This document shows positions 50,666 through 57,877 of a stretch of DNA of 64,000 bases, in pieces. The notes under the pieces were generated by a model. The model saw only the letters and a program-made list of their open reading frames with translations. It was not told the DNA's origin and ran no database searches. The DNA lies in NCBI GenBank assembly GCA_965243175.1, contig OZ251532.1:2480001-2544000 (forward strand). The letters run 5' to 3'. How positions within the stretch are numbered: the stretch's first letter is position 1; each line of letters starts with the position of its first letter. The position numbers and the translations under genes were made by a program. The stretch is from VXYL01 sp965243175. Its GTDB lineage: Bacteria; Pseudomonadota; Gammaproteobacteria; Pseudomonadales; Azotimanducaceae.

Positions 50666-51310
50666 GTGGCTAGGCAGAAGCTCGTCTATGCGCGGTTGGA
50701 ACTGAAGCCGCCGCCGCGCCTCGTCGGGGCGGTGCGGGAGGCGGTGCCTGAGGTCGTGGCGCGGCATTTGGCGGAGTGCGCGGACTGGGGTTGGGCGGGG
50801 CATCTGTTCCTGCTCGCTTGCCGGGTGCCGGGCTACGAAGGCCACGGCGGCGCCATTGCCAGCGCCGACAAGCGGGAGGCGGAGCGGGTGGCCATCGTCG
50901 AGCAGTTCGTGGCGCACGGTGCGCCGCCGACGATCCGCAACAACCGGAAGGTGACGCCGTTGCACATGGCTTGCCGCTTCGACTTGGCGCGGGTGGCGAA
51001 GCGGCTGCTCGAACTCGGCGCGGAGGTGGATGCGTACGACGAGGCGCGGGAGACGGCGCTCTATCGTGCGGTGAATCTGGGCTACGTCGACTGCGCCACG
51101 GTGCTGGTGGAGGGCGGGGCGAATCTCGACTTCCAGAACCGCAAGGGGGCGACCCCGCTGCATCGGGTGGCGCAGCGCGGCAAACGGCTGATCGTGCCGG
51201 TGCTGCTCGAGGGCGGGGCGGACCCGAACATTGCCGACCGAGCGGGCAAGACGCCCATCGACTACGCTCGCAACGTGGACATTCGGCGGGCGCTTGAGGG
51301 GGCGGGATGA
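50666..51310 (+). CDS. Ankyrin repeat protein
   Basis: The 214-residue protein starts at GTG 50666. Its C-terminal two thirds contain four ankyrin units (RKVTPLHMACRFDLARVAKRLLELGAEVDAY, RETALYRAVNLGYVDCATVLVEGGANLDFQ, GATPLHRVAQRGKRLIVPVLLEGGADPNIAD, GKTPIDYARNVDI). Ankyrin repeats bind proteins. No signal peptide is visible. Its stop overlaps the deacetylase start by 4 nt, so the two proteins are coupled and may work together. Confidence 0.85.
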   Translation: MARQKLVYARLELKPPPRLVGAVREAVPEVVARHLAECADWGWAGHLFLLACRVPGYEGHGGAIASADKREAERVAIVEQFVAHGAPPTIRNNRKVTPLHMACRFDLARVAKRLLELGAEVDAYDEARETALYRAVNLGYVDCATVLVEGGANLDFQNRKGATPLHRVAQRGKRLIVPVLLEGGADPNIADRAGKTPIDYARNVDIRRALEGAG

Positions 51311-52218
51311 CGAAGCTGATGACCAGTCGCGGGTGTCTCGAACACTTGACGATGCCGGGCCATCCAGAGCGCCCGGAGCGCTTGGCGGCTGTTCTGGATC
51401 ATCTGCGCGAGACCGGCATGGCGGCGGATCTCGATGTGCAAGAGGCGGCGGAAGCTCACCGGGAAGACGTCGTGCGCGTCCACGGCGCTGGCTATCTCGA
51501 TGCGCTTGAACGGCTCTCGCCGGAGAGCGGTCTGGTGCGTTTGGACCCTGACACGCCAATGTCTCCCGGCTCGCTTCGCGCAGCCAAGCTCGCGGCTGGC
51601 GCGGCGGTCTCGGGCGTGGACGACGTGCTCGACGGGAGCGTGGCGCGGGTGTTCTGCGCCGTGCGTCCGCCCGGCCACCATGCCGAGGAATCCGCGGCGA
51701 TGGGCTTCTGCCTCGTCAACGGCGTGGCGGTCGCTGCCGCCCATGCGCTTGCGGTGGGCGTCGAGCGCGTGGCGATTCTCGATTTCGACGTGCATCACGG
51801 CAACGGCACCGTGGACGCTTTCATGGACGAACCCCGTGCGCTGGTCTGTTCGAGCTTCCAGTTTCCGCACTATCCCTACCGGCTCTACGACGTGGAGCGA
51901 CCGAACATCGTCAACACGCCGCTGCCGGCTGGGACGACTGGTTCGGCGTTCCGCCGCGCCATCGAACGCGACTGGCTGCCAGCGCTCGACGCCTTCAAGC
52001 CGCGCTTGGTGCTCGTTTCGGCTGGCTTCGATGCTCACGCCGCGGACCCTCTGGGCGACCTGCTGCTCGACGAGGGCGATTTCGCTTGGGTGACGAAGTT
52101 AGTCGTCTCGGCAGCGGAGCACCATGCCGACGGGCGCATCGTCTCGGTGCTGGAAGGCGGCTACGACCTCGACGCCTTGGCGCGCAGCGTCGTCGCGCAT
52201 TTGGAAGCTCTTGGTTAA
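51307..52218 (+). CDS. Histone deacetylase family protein (acetylpolyamine/acetoin-utilisation type)
   Basis: The 303-residue enzyme hydrolyses acetyl groups from amines. It carries the zinc and catalytic motifs: GHPERPERLAAVLDHL at the start, RPPGHHAEESAAMGFCLVN with the catalytic His pair, ILDFDVHHGNGT with Asp and His zinc ligands, and LVSAGFDAHAADPLG with the third ligand Asp. Substrates of bacterial members include acetylpolyamines and lysines of enzymes such as Acs; acs is encoded in this window but not adjacent. It is coupled to the ankyrin gene. Confidence 0.92.
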   Translation: MTKLMTSRGCLEHLTMPGHPERPERLAAVLDHLRETGMAADLDVQEAAEAHREDVVRVHGAGYLDALERLSPESGLVRLDPDTPMSPGSLRAAKLAAGAAVSGVDDVLDGSVARVFCAVRPPGHHAEESAAMGFCLVNGVAVAAAHALAVGVERVAILDFDVHHGNGTVDAFMDEPRALVCSSFQFPHYPYRLYDVERPNIVNTPLPAGTTGSAFRRAIERDWLPALDAFKPRLVLVSAGFDAHAADPLGDLLLDEGDFAWVTKLVVSAAEHHADGRIVSVLEGGYDLDALARSVVAHLEALG

Positions 52219-52259
52219 GTCGAAGCCCTTGCCGCGAGGCGCGGGCCGCTGCGGCGAAT

Positions 52260-53120
52260 CTACTCTGCGCGCACTCTGCCCGCGTCGCGCAGAGCCTGCC
52301 GATGCAAGCGCCGCTCCTCGCCTCTTTGCCGCAGCGCTGCAACGTCCTCGTCGCGGATCTCCATGTAGGCGTCGCGCCAGCCTTCGCCTTCGTGCCACCG
52401 CTGCGGCAGGCGCAGCGTCGGCTGCGGGCTCGCGCTCTCGAACAGATCAAGCGCAGCGCCGACGACGTCCCTTTGCATCGCCACGTCGTAGGGCTTGCCG
52501 CACGGGTTGCCGAGGGGGAAGTCCAGAAACGCGAATCGCGGCACGCGGCAATGCTCCACGATGTCCAACGCGGAACCCAGCACGACGGTGGGGATGCCGT
52601 TGGCTTCGAGATGGCGGGCGACCAGACTCACGGTCTGGTGGCACACCGGTCACAACGGCACCAAGAGCGCGATGTCCGCGCCATCCTCCCGGCAGCGCTT
52701 GAGGATTTCCGGCGCGTCCGCTTCCTTGGTGCGGCGCTGGCTGTACTCCGTGGGAACGCAGTGGAATCTCGGCGTCAAGGCGCCGAGACGTCCGCCCGCC
52801 ACCAGCTCCTGCAACCGCTCGATGGGCAGATAGCTGCCGCGATCGTCCATGTGCGTCGCCTTCTTGTCCCAAGAGAGGTCGTTGGCGAACAACCGTTCCG
52901 GGGGCGGCGCGACCGGCGCCGAGTCCACGTAGCGCGGGTCCGATTCCTCGCGGTCGTAGCGGGCGGCGGTGGTGACGAGCGCCAAGGAGCACTCCGCCAG
53001 AGGTCTCGGCAGCGGCGCGAACGGCACGTCCTCGAAACGCGCCCATTGATAGGGCTTCTCGAAGGCCTGCGCCGCGTAGTAGCGCCGGGTGCGCTCCATG
53101 TAGAGGACGGGTTCGTTCAT
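52260..53120 (-). CDS. Selenoprotein of the GrdB/PrdB (glycine/sarcosine/betaine/D-proline reductase selenoprotein B) family, in-frame UGA
   Basis: One continuous frame of 286 codons runs from ATG 53120 to the stop at 52260, broken only by a TGA at 52652-52650 (codon 157). The residues around it are ADIALLVPL-U-PVCHQTVSLVARHLE, a UxxC redox motif at the family's conserved selenocysteine position. Conserved sequence continues seamlessly on both sides (VPTEYSQRRTKEADAPEILK before; IPTVVLGSALDIVEHC and DFPLGNPCGKPYD after). A SECIS-like hairpin follows the UGA. The family is known from the Stickland reductases and from selenoproteomes of marine proteobacteria. It lies 16 nt after an acyl-CoA dehydrogenase-like gene on the same strand. 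Substrate is unknown. Confidence 0.85.
52621..52639 (-). promoter_or_regulatory. SECIS-like hairpin for selenocysteine insertion
   Basis: On the minus strand, 10 nt after the UGA, ACCAGAC pairs with GUCUGGU (7 bp, perfect) around the loop CGUGA. The apical loop starts 17 nt after the UGA and has G in its second position. Stem, spacing and loop G fit the known bacterial SECIS pattern recognised by SelB. The hairpin lies in coding sequence, as in bacteria generally. Confidence 0.75.
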
Positions 53121-53136
53121 GGCGGGCGATGGTAGC

Positions 53137-54270
53137 CTAAATGACGCCGCGTGGTTCCAGGCCCAGAAAGAACTGGCCCGCGGTTTCGTAGTGCGCTTCG
53201 CGGCCTTGTATCTGCTGGGTGATCACGTGGGCGTCTTGGAAGCGGCGTTGAATGGCGGTGTTGGCGAAGATGGACGTGGAGCCGCTCAGGTTGTAGGCGA
53301 TGTCCACCACTTCGGCGGACTGGCGGATGGCATGGGTGCCGGCCATGCGCAGGGCGATGCGCTCCTGCATCGTGATGCGCCCACTCGCCGACACGCTTCG
53401 CCACACTTCCGCCGTGGCATCGACGAGCAGCGCCTTCGCGGCCCGCCACTTGGCCTCGGCTTGGCCGATCTGCCGTTGAATCACCGGGTCTTCGCACAGC
53501 GGCGTGGAACCGAAGCGCGGGCGCTTGTCGCTGCACAACTCGATGGTGGCGTCGAGGCCAGCGCGGGAGACGCCGAGCGCCACGCAGCCGAAGCCGCAGG
53601 CGAAAAGCAGCGCTTGGGGGATGACGTAGAGCGGCCCAGGTTCCCGGGGCGGCACGTCGAGGCGCATGGTTCGGCGCTCCGGCACGAAGGCGTCCTTGGC
53701 GCGGAAGCTGAAGCTGCCGGTGCCGCGCAAGCCCTTCACCTGCCATACGTCCACGAACTCCACGTCTTCCCGCGGCATCAGGTGCAGCACAGGCGGCTGG
53801 CCGCGATTCGCCACTAGGGCGGCCACCCAATCGGCGTGGCGGCAGCCGCTGGAGAACATCCACTGGCCGCTCAAGCGATGGCCGCCGGAAACCGGCTTGG
53901 AATCGACCGCGCCCTGGGGCGGGCCGTTGGCCACCACGGTGCCGGGGTTGCTCCACACCTCCTGCGCCAGTTCCAGCGGCGCACGGCAACAGGTGGTGGC
54001 GAACACCGTGCCTTGGTTGAAGCACCAGCCGGTGCTGCCGTCCGCGTAGGCAATCGTGCGCACGGTCTCGAGGTAGACGGGCCACGCCATCTCCTCGCCG
54101 CCGACCGAACGCGGCAACAGCAAGCGGAACATGCCGAGCGCCTTCATTTCGTTGGCGACAGCCTCCGGCAGCTCCCGCCCAGCGTCGATCTCATCCGCGG
54201 CGGCGGCGATCTTCGGAGCGATGGATTCGGCGCGGGCCAGCGGCGTCAAGCCGCCAACGTAGGCTTTCAT
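53137..54270 (-). CDS. Acyl-CoA dehydrogenase-like flavoprotein (HsaA/monooxygenase-type subgroup)
   Basis: The 377-residue protein has the acyl-CoA dehydrogenase fold: N-terminal helices (PEAVANEMKALGMFRLLLPRSVGGEEM), TIAYADGSTGWCFNQGTV, a beta domain (GHRLSGQWMFSSGCRHADWV, VKGLRGTGSFSFRAKDAFVP) and a C-terminal helical domain (VVDIAYNLSGSTSIFANTAIQRRFQDAH). The absence of the usual catalytic Glu region and the GRLSGxWxFxSG pattern resemble flavin-dependent hydroxylases and oxidases of this superfamily. It is cotranscribed with the selenoprotein gene, 16 nt apart, so they may act in one pathway. Confidence 0.8.
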   Translation of the reverse strand: MKAYVGGLTPLARAESIAPKIAAAADEIDAGRELPEAVANEMKALGMFRLLLPRSVGGEEMAWPVYLETVRTIAYADGSTGWCFNQGTVFATTCCRAPLELAQEVWSNPGTVVANGPPQGAVDSKPVSGGHRLSGQWMFSSGCRHADWVAALVANRGQPPVLHLMPREDVEFVDVWQVKGLRGTGSFSFRAKDAFVPERRTMRLDVPPREPGPLYVIPQALLFACGFGCVALGVSRAGLDATIELCSDKRPRFGSTPLCEDPVIQRQIGQAEAKWRAAKALLVDATAEVWRSVSASGRITMQERIALRMAGTHAIRQSAEVVDIAYNLSGSTSIFANTAIQRRFQDAHVITQQIQGREAHYETAGQFFLGLEPRGVI

Positions 54271-54998
54271 GGCGACAGTCTACGTTTTCCGACCGCGAAG
54301 CGCGACCGGCACGCGGAACGTGCTGGTCGTACATGGATTTGTCCGCTTTCCTAGCAGGACATCTGTCCGGTCTGCCTGCCCGTCCTCGGTCCCGCATCTG
54401 GCCGCAAGATCATGTGCTCCCGACACAATCGCCAACTGCTGGCCGTCAGGGTGCGTGCCGCTGGTCCCGAGGGAATCATTTTGGAGATCGGCAACCCCGG
54501 TTCCGCCCGGTCGTCGCCTCAGAGCGCGTTGGCGAACAGCGCTTCGGCATCGGCCGGAACTCCTCGCGGCGTCGCTGCCCACTGGGCGCGATGTGCGCGA
54601 ACACTTGAATCGCCTTCACGTCGGCGAAGCCGGGACGAGCCGCTCCGGTGGACGAAGCCGGGGCCGACGCGCTTGATGAGAATGAGGAATCCGGGGTGGG
54701 CGGCATTTGCCAGTGGTGAGCGCCACATGGCCTAATCCGAAAGGTCGCCGCCATCGGCACCGGCGTTTGCTGCTAGGGCGGGGGCGGTGGCGGACTGAAG
54801 TGCGGCGCCTCCCAACGCGCGTTGGCTGGCGAGCCGAGGGCTGCCGCCAGCGCCAGATGGCCGCCGCGCCCGGCCAGGCAGGCGCGGTCGCCGTCGCCCA
54901 AGCCGAGGGCAGACGGCCAAGCCAAGGCGTCCGCCATGTCTTCCTGCAACTTTGCGTCGCGACATTGCGTAAAGAATTGTCATTTAAATCAATAGATT
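54271..54998. other. 728-bp region without a supported gene
   Basis: Only short arginine- and serine-rich frames occur on both strands. On the minus strand, frames near 54732-54983 and 54476-54760 give peptides such as ACLAGRGGHLALAAALGSPA and AHPGFLILIKRVGPGF that look more protein-like than the rest and may be remains of a decayed gene, but I cannot identify it. The last 40 bases are markedly AT-rich and contain promoter-like boxes. Confidence 0.5.
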
Positions 54999-55003
54999 AT
55001 GAT
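54977..55003 (+). promoter_or_regulatory. AT-rich promoter-like region before the efflux adaptor gene
   Basis: TTGTCA (54977-54982) and TATGAT (54998-55003) are separated by 15 nt in a strongly AT-rich stretch that contrasts with the GC-rich surroundings. The spacing is short. If used, transcription would start near 55010, which favours ATG 55083 over ATG 54999 as the start of the following gene. Confidence 0.35.
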
Positions 55004-55082
55004 GATTTTCGCAAAAAAGGTGGCAGCGTTCGCTACGAGAGGAATTGACTTTGACGGGAAACCGGATACGGTTGCTCTGTCC

Positions 55083-56363
55083 ATGAGCCCCGAGGCGACC
55101 TATGTGACGGATAGGGTCATCCCTCCCCAAGCTTGGTGGCGTCGCAAGCGCACTCTCGTTGGAACGGCTAGTGCGCTGATGCTGACCCTGTCGTTCGCCG
55201 TGGCCAATCAGTTCCTGCTTGGCCAGTCAACGCGACTGTCGACCAACGGTGACTACTCCATCGGCGAAGTCCGGCGCGGATTTCTGGCCATCACCGTGCA
55301 GGGCTCGGGGACGCTCAGGCCGGTCGATGAACGTTGGTTGACGGCGAAGACAAACGGAGTCGTGGCGGAGGTGCCCGCCCAAAGCGGCACGTTGGTCGAA
55401 GCCGGTGAGGTTGTCGTGCGGCTCGCGAACGCCGAAATGGAACAGCTGGTCCGCCAAGCCGATTTATCGGTCGCGGAAGCCCGGGCAAGTCACAGTATTC
55501 TGCTCACGCGTATCGAGGACCGTGCGCTGGACCGAGAGGCCACGCTAGCCAGCGTCGCGGCTGCTCTCGAAGAGGCCGAGTTGCGGCAGCGGGCAGAAGC
55601 CGAGCTTCTGGAGAAGGGCGCGATTTCCCAAATCGCCTACGAGGGGACCCGCATCCGAGCCGACCAGGCCAGACTCGCGCTGGACATCGAGCGTCGCCGG
55701 GCAGCGCGGGCGGCCAAGACCACGGCAGCGGAACTGCAGGCCAGCGAAGCTCGATTGGCGAACCGCGAGCTGGCCCGCGAGCAAGCGCTGGCAAGAGAGG
55801 CTTCGTTGGATGTAAAGACGCAGACCACCGGCATCGTGCAGGAGGTGTTTGCGACGTTGGGCGAGTCGGTGATCAATGGAACGAAGGTCGCAAGGATCGC
55901 GGATCCGTCCCGACTGCGGGCCATTGTGCGCGTACCGGAGTCCTACGCTAGCAAGTTGGCCGCTGGGCAGGTGGCCGAAGTCAACGTGCTGAGCCACGGC
56001 GTACCTGCCGTGGTTTCTCGTGTCGATCCTTCGGTTACCGACGGTAGCGTCGTCGTCGACTTGGAGTTCACCGGCTCGCTTCCGGAGGGCGTCCGTCCAG
56101 ACCTTTCCATCCGGGCCACCGTCTTCGTCGCCGAAATGGAGGATGCGCTGTTCGTTCAGCGACCGCCCGGTGCGTTCGACAATCGGACGGCGGACGTCTT
56201 CGTGCTCAACGCCAAGCAGGACACGGCGGCTAGAAGGACGGTACAGTTTGGTGCCGGAACGTTGAGTCACGTCCATGTACTCGAAGGGTTGGAGGAAGGG
56301 GAGCGCATCGTGCTAGCCAACGTCAGACGCTTCGAAAGAGCAGATGTCGTGTCAGTGGAGTGA
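55083..56363 (+). CDS. HlyD/MacA-type periplasmic efflux adaptor
   Basis: The protein of about 426 residues has an N-terminal membrane segment (LVGTASALMLTLSFAVANQFLL), a lipoyl-like half (ITVQGSGTLRPVDERWLTAKTNGVVAEVPAQSGTLVEAGEVVVRL), a long coiled-coil hairpin rich in Ala, Arg and Glu (about 110-250), the second lipoyl half (KTQTTGIVQEVFATLGESV) and a beta-barrel ending GLEEGERIVLANVRRFERAD. It would connect an inner-membrane transporter to an outer-membrane channel. An upstream in-frame ATG at 54999 would add 28 residues of AT-rich, non-coding-like sequence. An FtsX/MacB-type permease is encoded nearby. Confidence 0.82.
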   Translation: MSPEATYVTDRVIPPQAWWRRKRTLVGTASALMLTLSFAVANQFLLGQSTRLSTNGDYSIGEVRRGFLAITVQGSGTLRPVDERWLTAKTNGVVAEVPAQSGTLVEAGEVVVRLANAEMEQLVRQADLSVAEARASHSILLTRIEDRALDREATLASVAAALEEAELRQRAEAELLEKGAISQIAYEGTRIRADQARLALDIERRRAARAAKTTAAELQASEARLANRELAREQALAREASLDVKTQTTGIVQEVFATLGESVINGTKVARIADPSRLRAIVRVPESYASKLAAGQVAEVNVLSHGVPAVVSRVDPSVTDGSVVVDLEFTGSLPEGVRPDLSIRATVFVAEMEDALFVQRPPGAFDNRTADVFVLNAKQDTAARRTVQFGAGTLSHVHVLEGLEEGERIVLANVRRFERADVVSVE

Positions 56364-56548
56364 TGTTCCTTTAGGACCGATGACCGTAGAATGACGGAAG
56401 AAGACGCCGTGGATACATACGAAGTCCTACCTTGGTGCAGATGCACAGTGTGGCGAAGATCTTCACTACGCAGAGGATAGAGACCCAAACACGGACCGAC
56501 ATCACATGTCGTTTGCGCTTGACAAGCGAACCCTTGGAGGAGATCAGC

Positions 56549-57700
56549 ATGAAGATGTGGCACAAAGTCTTGGGCGGACTCGCCCTCTCGCTGGCTATGC
56601 ACGCGCAGGGGCAGGTCGATGCCCACGCGGTACGCGCCAGCGTGTTCAACGCCCTTGTGGAGAGCAGCAACCTAAAGAAGGAAGGCAACTTCGATGGCGC
56701 GTTGGCGATGCTTGAGGCGCTGGACCTCTCGGATTCTTCGGCGGTGGAGCTGGCGCTAGTTCGCGAGAGCTTGGCCAACACCTATCAAATGACACGCCAA
56801 CACGAGCAGGCGAGAGCGTACTACCGGTTGCTGCTTGACGAGCCCACGAATCTGACGCCGAAGGATATGAACCGCTTGTGGTACCGTTTGGCGACCGCGA
56901 GCTTGCAACTCGAAGACTACGAGGAGGTCCTTCGCGTCGTTGAAGAGTGGCGAAACCGCGTGCCTCATCCTGGGCCGGATTCCCTCAAAATGCGTGCTTA
57001 CGCACTTTTTTGGCTCGACGACAGAGCGGCGGCCGTTGTCGCGGGCGAACGCTACGTTGCCGCGTTGCGCGCCGAAGGCGACGCCGTCCCATCTTCGTTC
57101 GCCAACTTCGTGAAGGAGGCTCGACGTCCGAAAGGCGAAACTTCGGACTTCTACACCACTGAACTAAGGGGCTTGGCTAGGCCGGACGTCCTCGAGATGC
57201 TTGTGGGCGCGAACGAATTGATCGAACTTCGGCGCTTCGCCAAGGCCTCGGCCCTGCTGTCGGAAATGATTGACGCCGAAGGAGCCACGACCACCGACAT
57301 GGCGCTGTTGCGCGAGAAACTGGCTTGGGTACTTGGGCTTCGACGAGACATGGTGGGCGCCAGAGAGCAGTATCGAAGGATCGTCCTTGCGCCAGGGGAC
57401 CTTCCAAGCCGCATGCTCGACCAGATGTGGATGAGATTCGCGTCCGTGTGCTACAAGACGCAAGCCTACGAAGACGCTATCGAAAGCGCTGAGACTTGGA
57501 AGAATCGTGTTGGAGATCCGCCGCCTCTCTACTTTCGGCTCACCGCGATGGCGCATTGGCAACTCGACGATCGAGAGTCCGCGATTGGCTACGGCAAGCG
57601 CTATGTCGACGAGGCGCAACAGGCGGGCGAAGAGGTGTCTGCTTCCTTCAAAGCACTCTTCGCCGATGTACTCGGCGACGAAATCGTCCTCGGAAACTGA
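56549..57700 (+). CDS. Secreted TPR-like protein of unknown function
   Basis: The 383-residue protein has a signal peptide (VLGGLALSLAMHAQGQVDA) and helical repeats that form two similar halves. Compare LLLDEPTNLTPKDMNRLWYRLATASLQLEDYEEVLRVVEEWRNRV with RIVLAPGDLPSRMLDQMWMRFASVCYKTQAYEDAIESAETWKNRV, an internal duplication of about 190 residues. TPR-like repeats suggest a periplasmic scaffold. The ATG at 56549 follows TTGGAGGAG. The 185-nt gap to the adaptor gene leaves open whether they share a transcript. Confidence 0.72.
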   Translation: MKMWHKVLGGLALSLAMHAQGQVDAHAVRASVFNALVESSNLKKEGNFDGALAMLEALDLSDSSAVELALVRESLANTYQMTRQHEQARAYYRLLLDEPTNLTPKDMNRLWYRLATASLQLEDYEEVLRVVEEWRNRVPHPGPDSLKMRAYALFWLDDRAAAVVAGERYVAALRAEGDAVPSSFANFVKEARRPKGETSDFYTTELRGLARPDVLEMLVGANELIELRRFAKASALLSEMIDAEGATTTDMALLREKLAWVLGLRRDMVGAREQYRRIVLAPGDLPSRMLDQMWMRFASVCYKTQAYEDAIESAETWKNRVGDPPPLYFRLTAMAHWQLDDRESAIGYGKRYVDEAQQAGEEVSASFKALFADVLGDEIVLGN

Positions 57701-57877
57701 CTCGATGCCCCGTGGGGAGATGCTGGTGCCATAAAACGCGTTGGCGCTGCCGACGTCGCAAGGAAGCCGTCATTTAGCGACATTGGGAAGTACTGAGAGA
57801 ACACTCTCGCGGATGTTTCCTCGACCGACGATCGTCCTCGGAAAGCTCGCCCTGGCTTCGGCGACAAGGACGACTCG

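Noticed and set aside
52650..52652. The TGA as an inactivating mutation making a pseudogene
   Set aside because: The position is the family's conserved selenocysteine in a UxxC motif, no other lesion is seen, and a SECIS-like hairpin follows.
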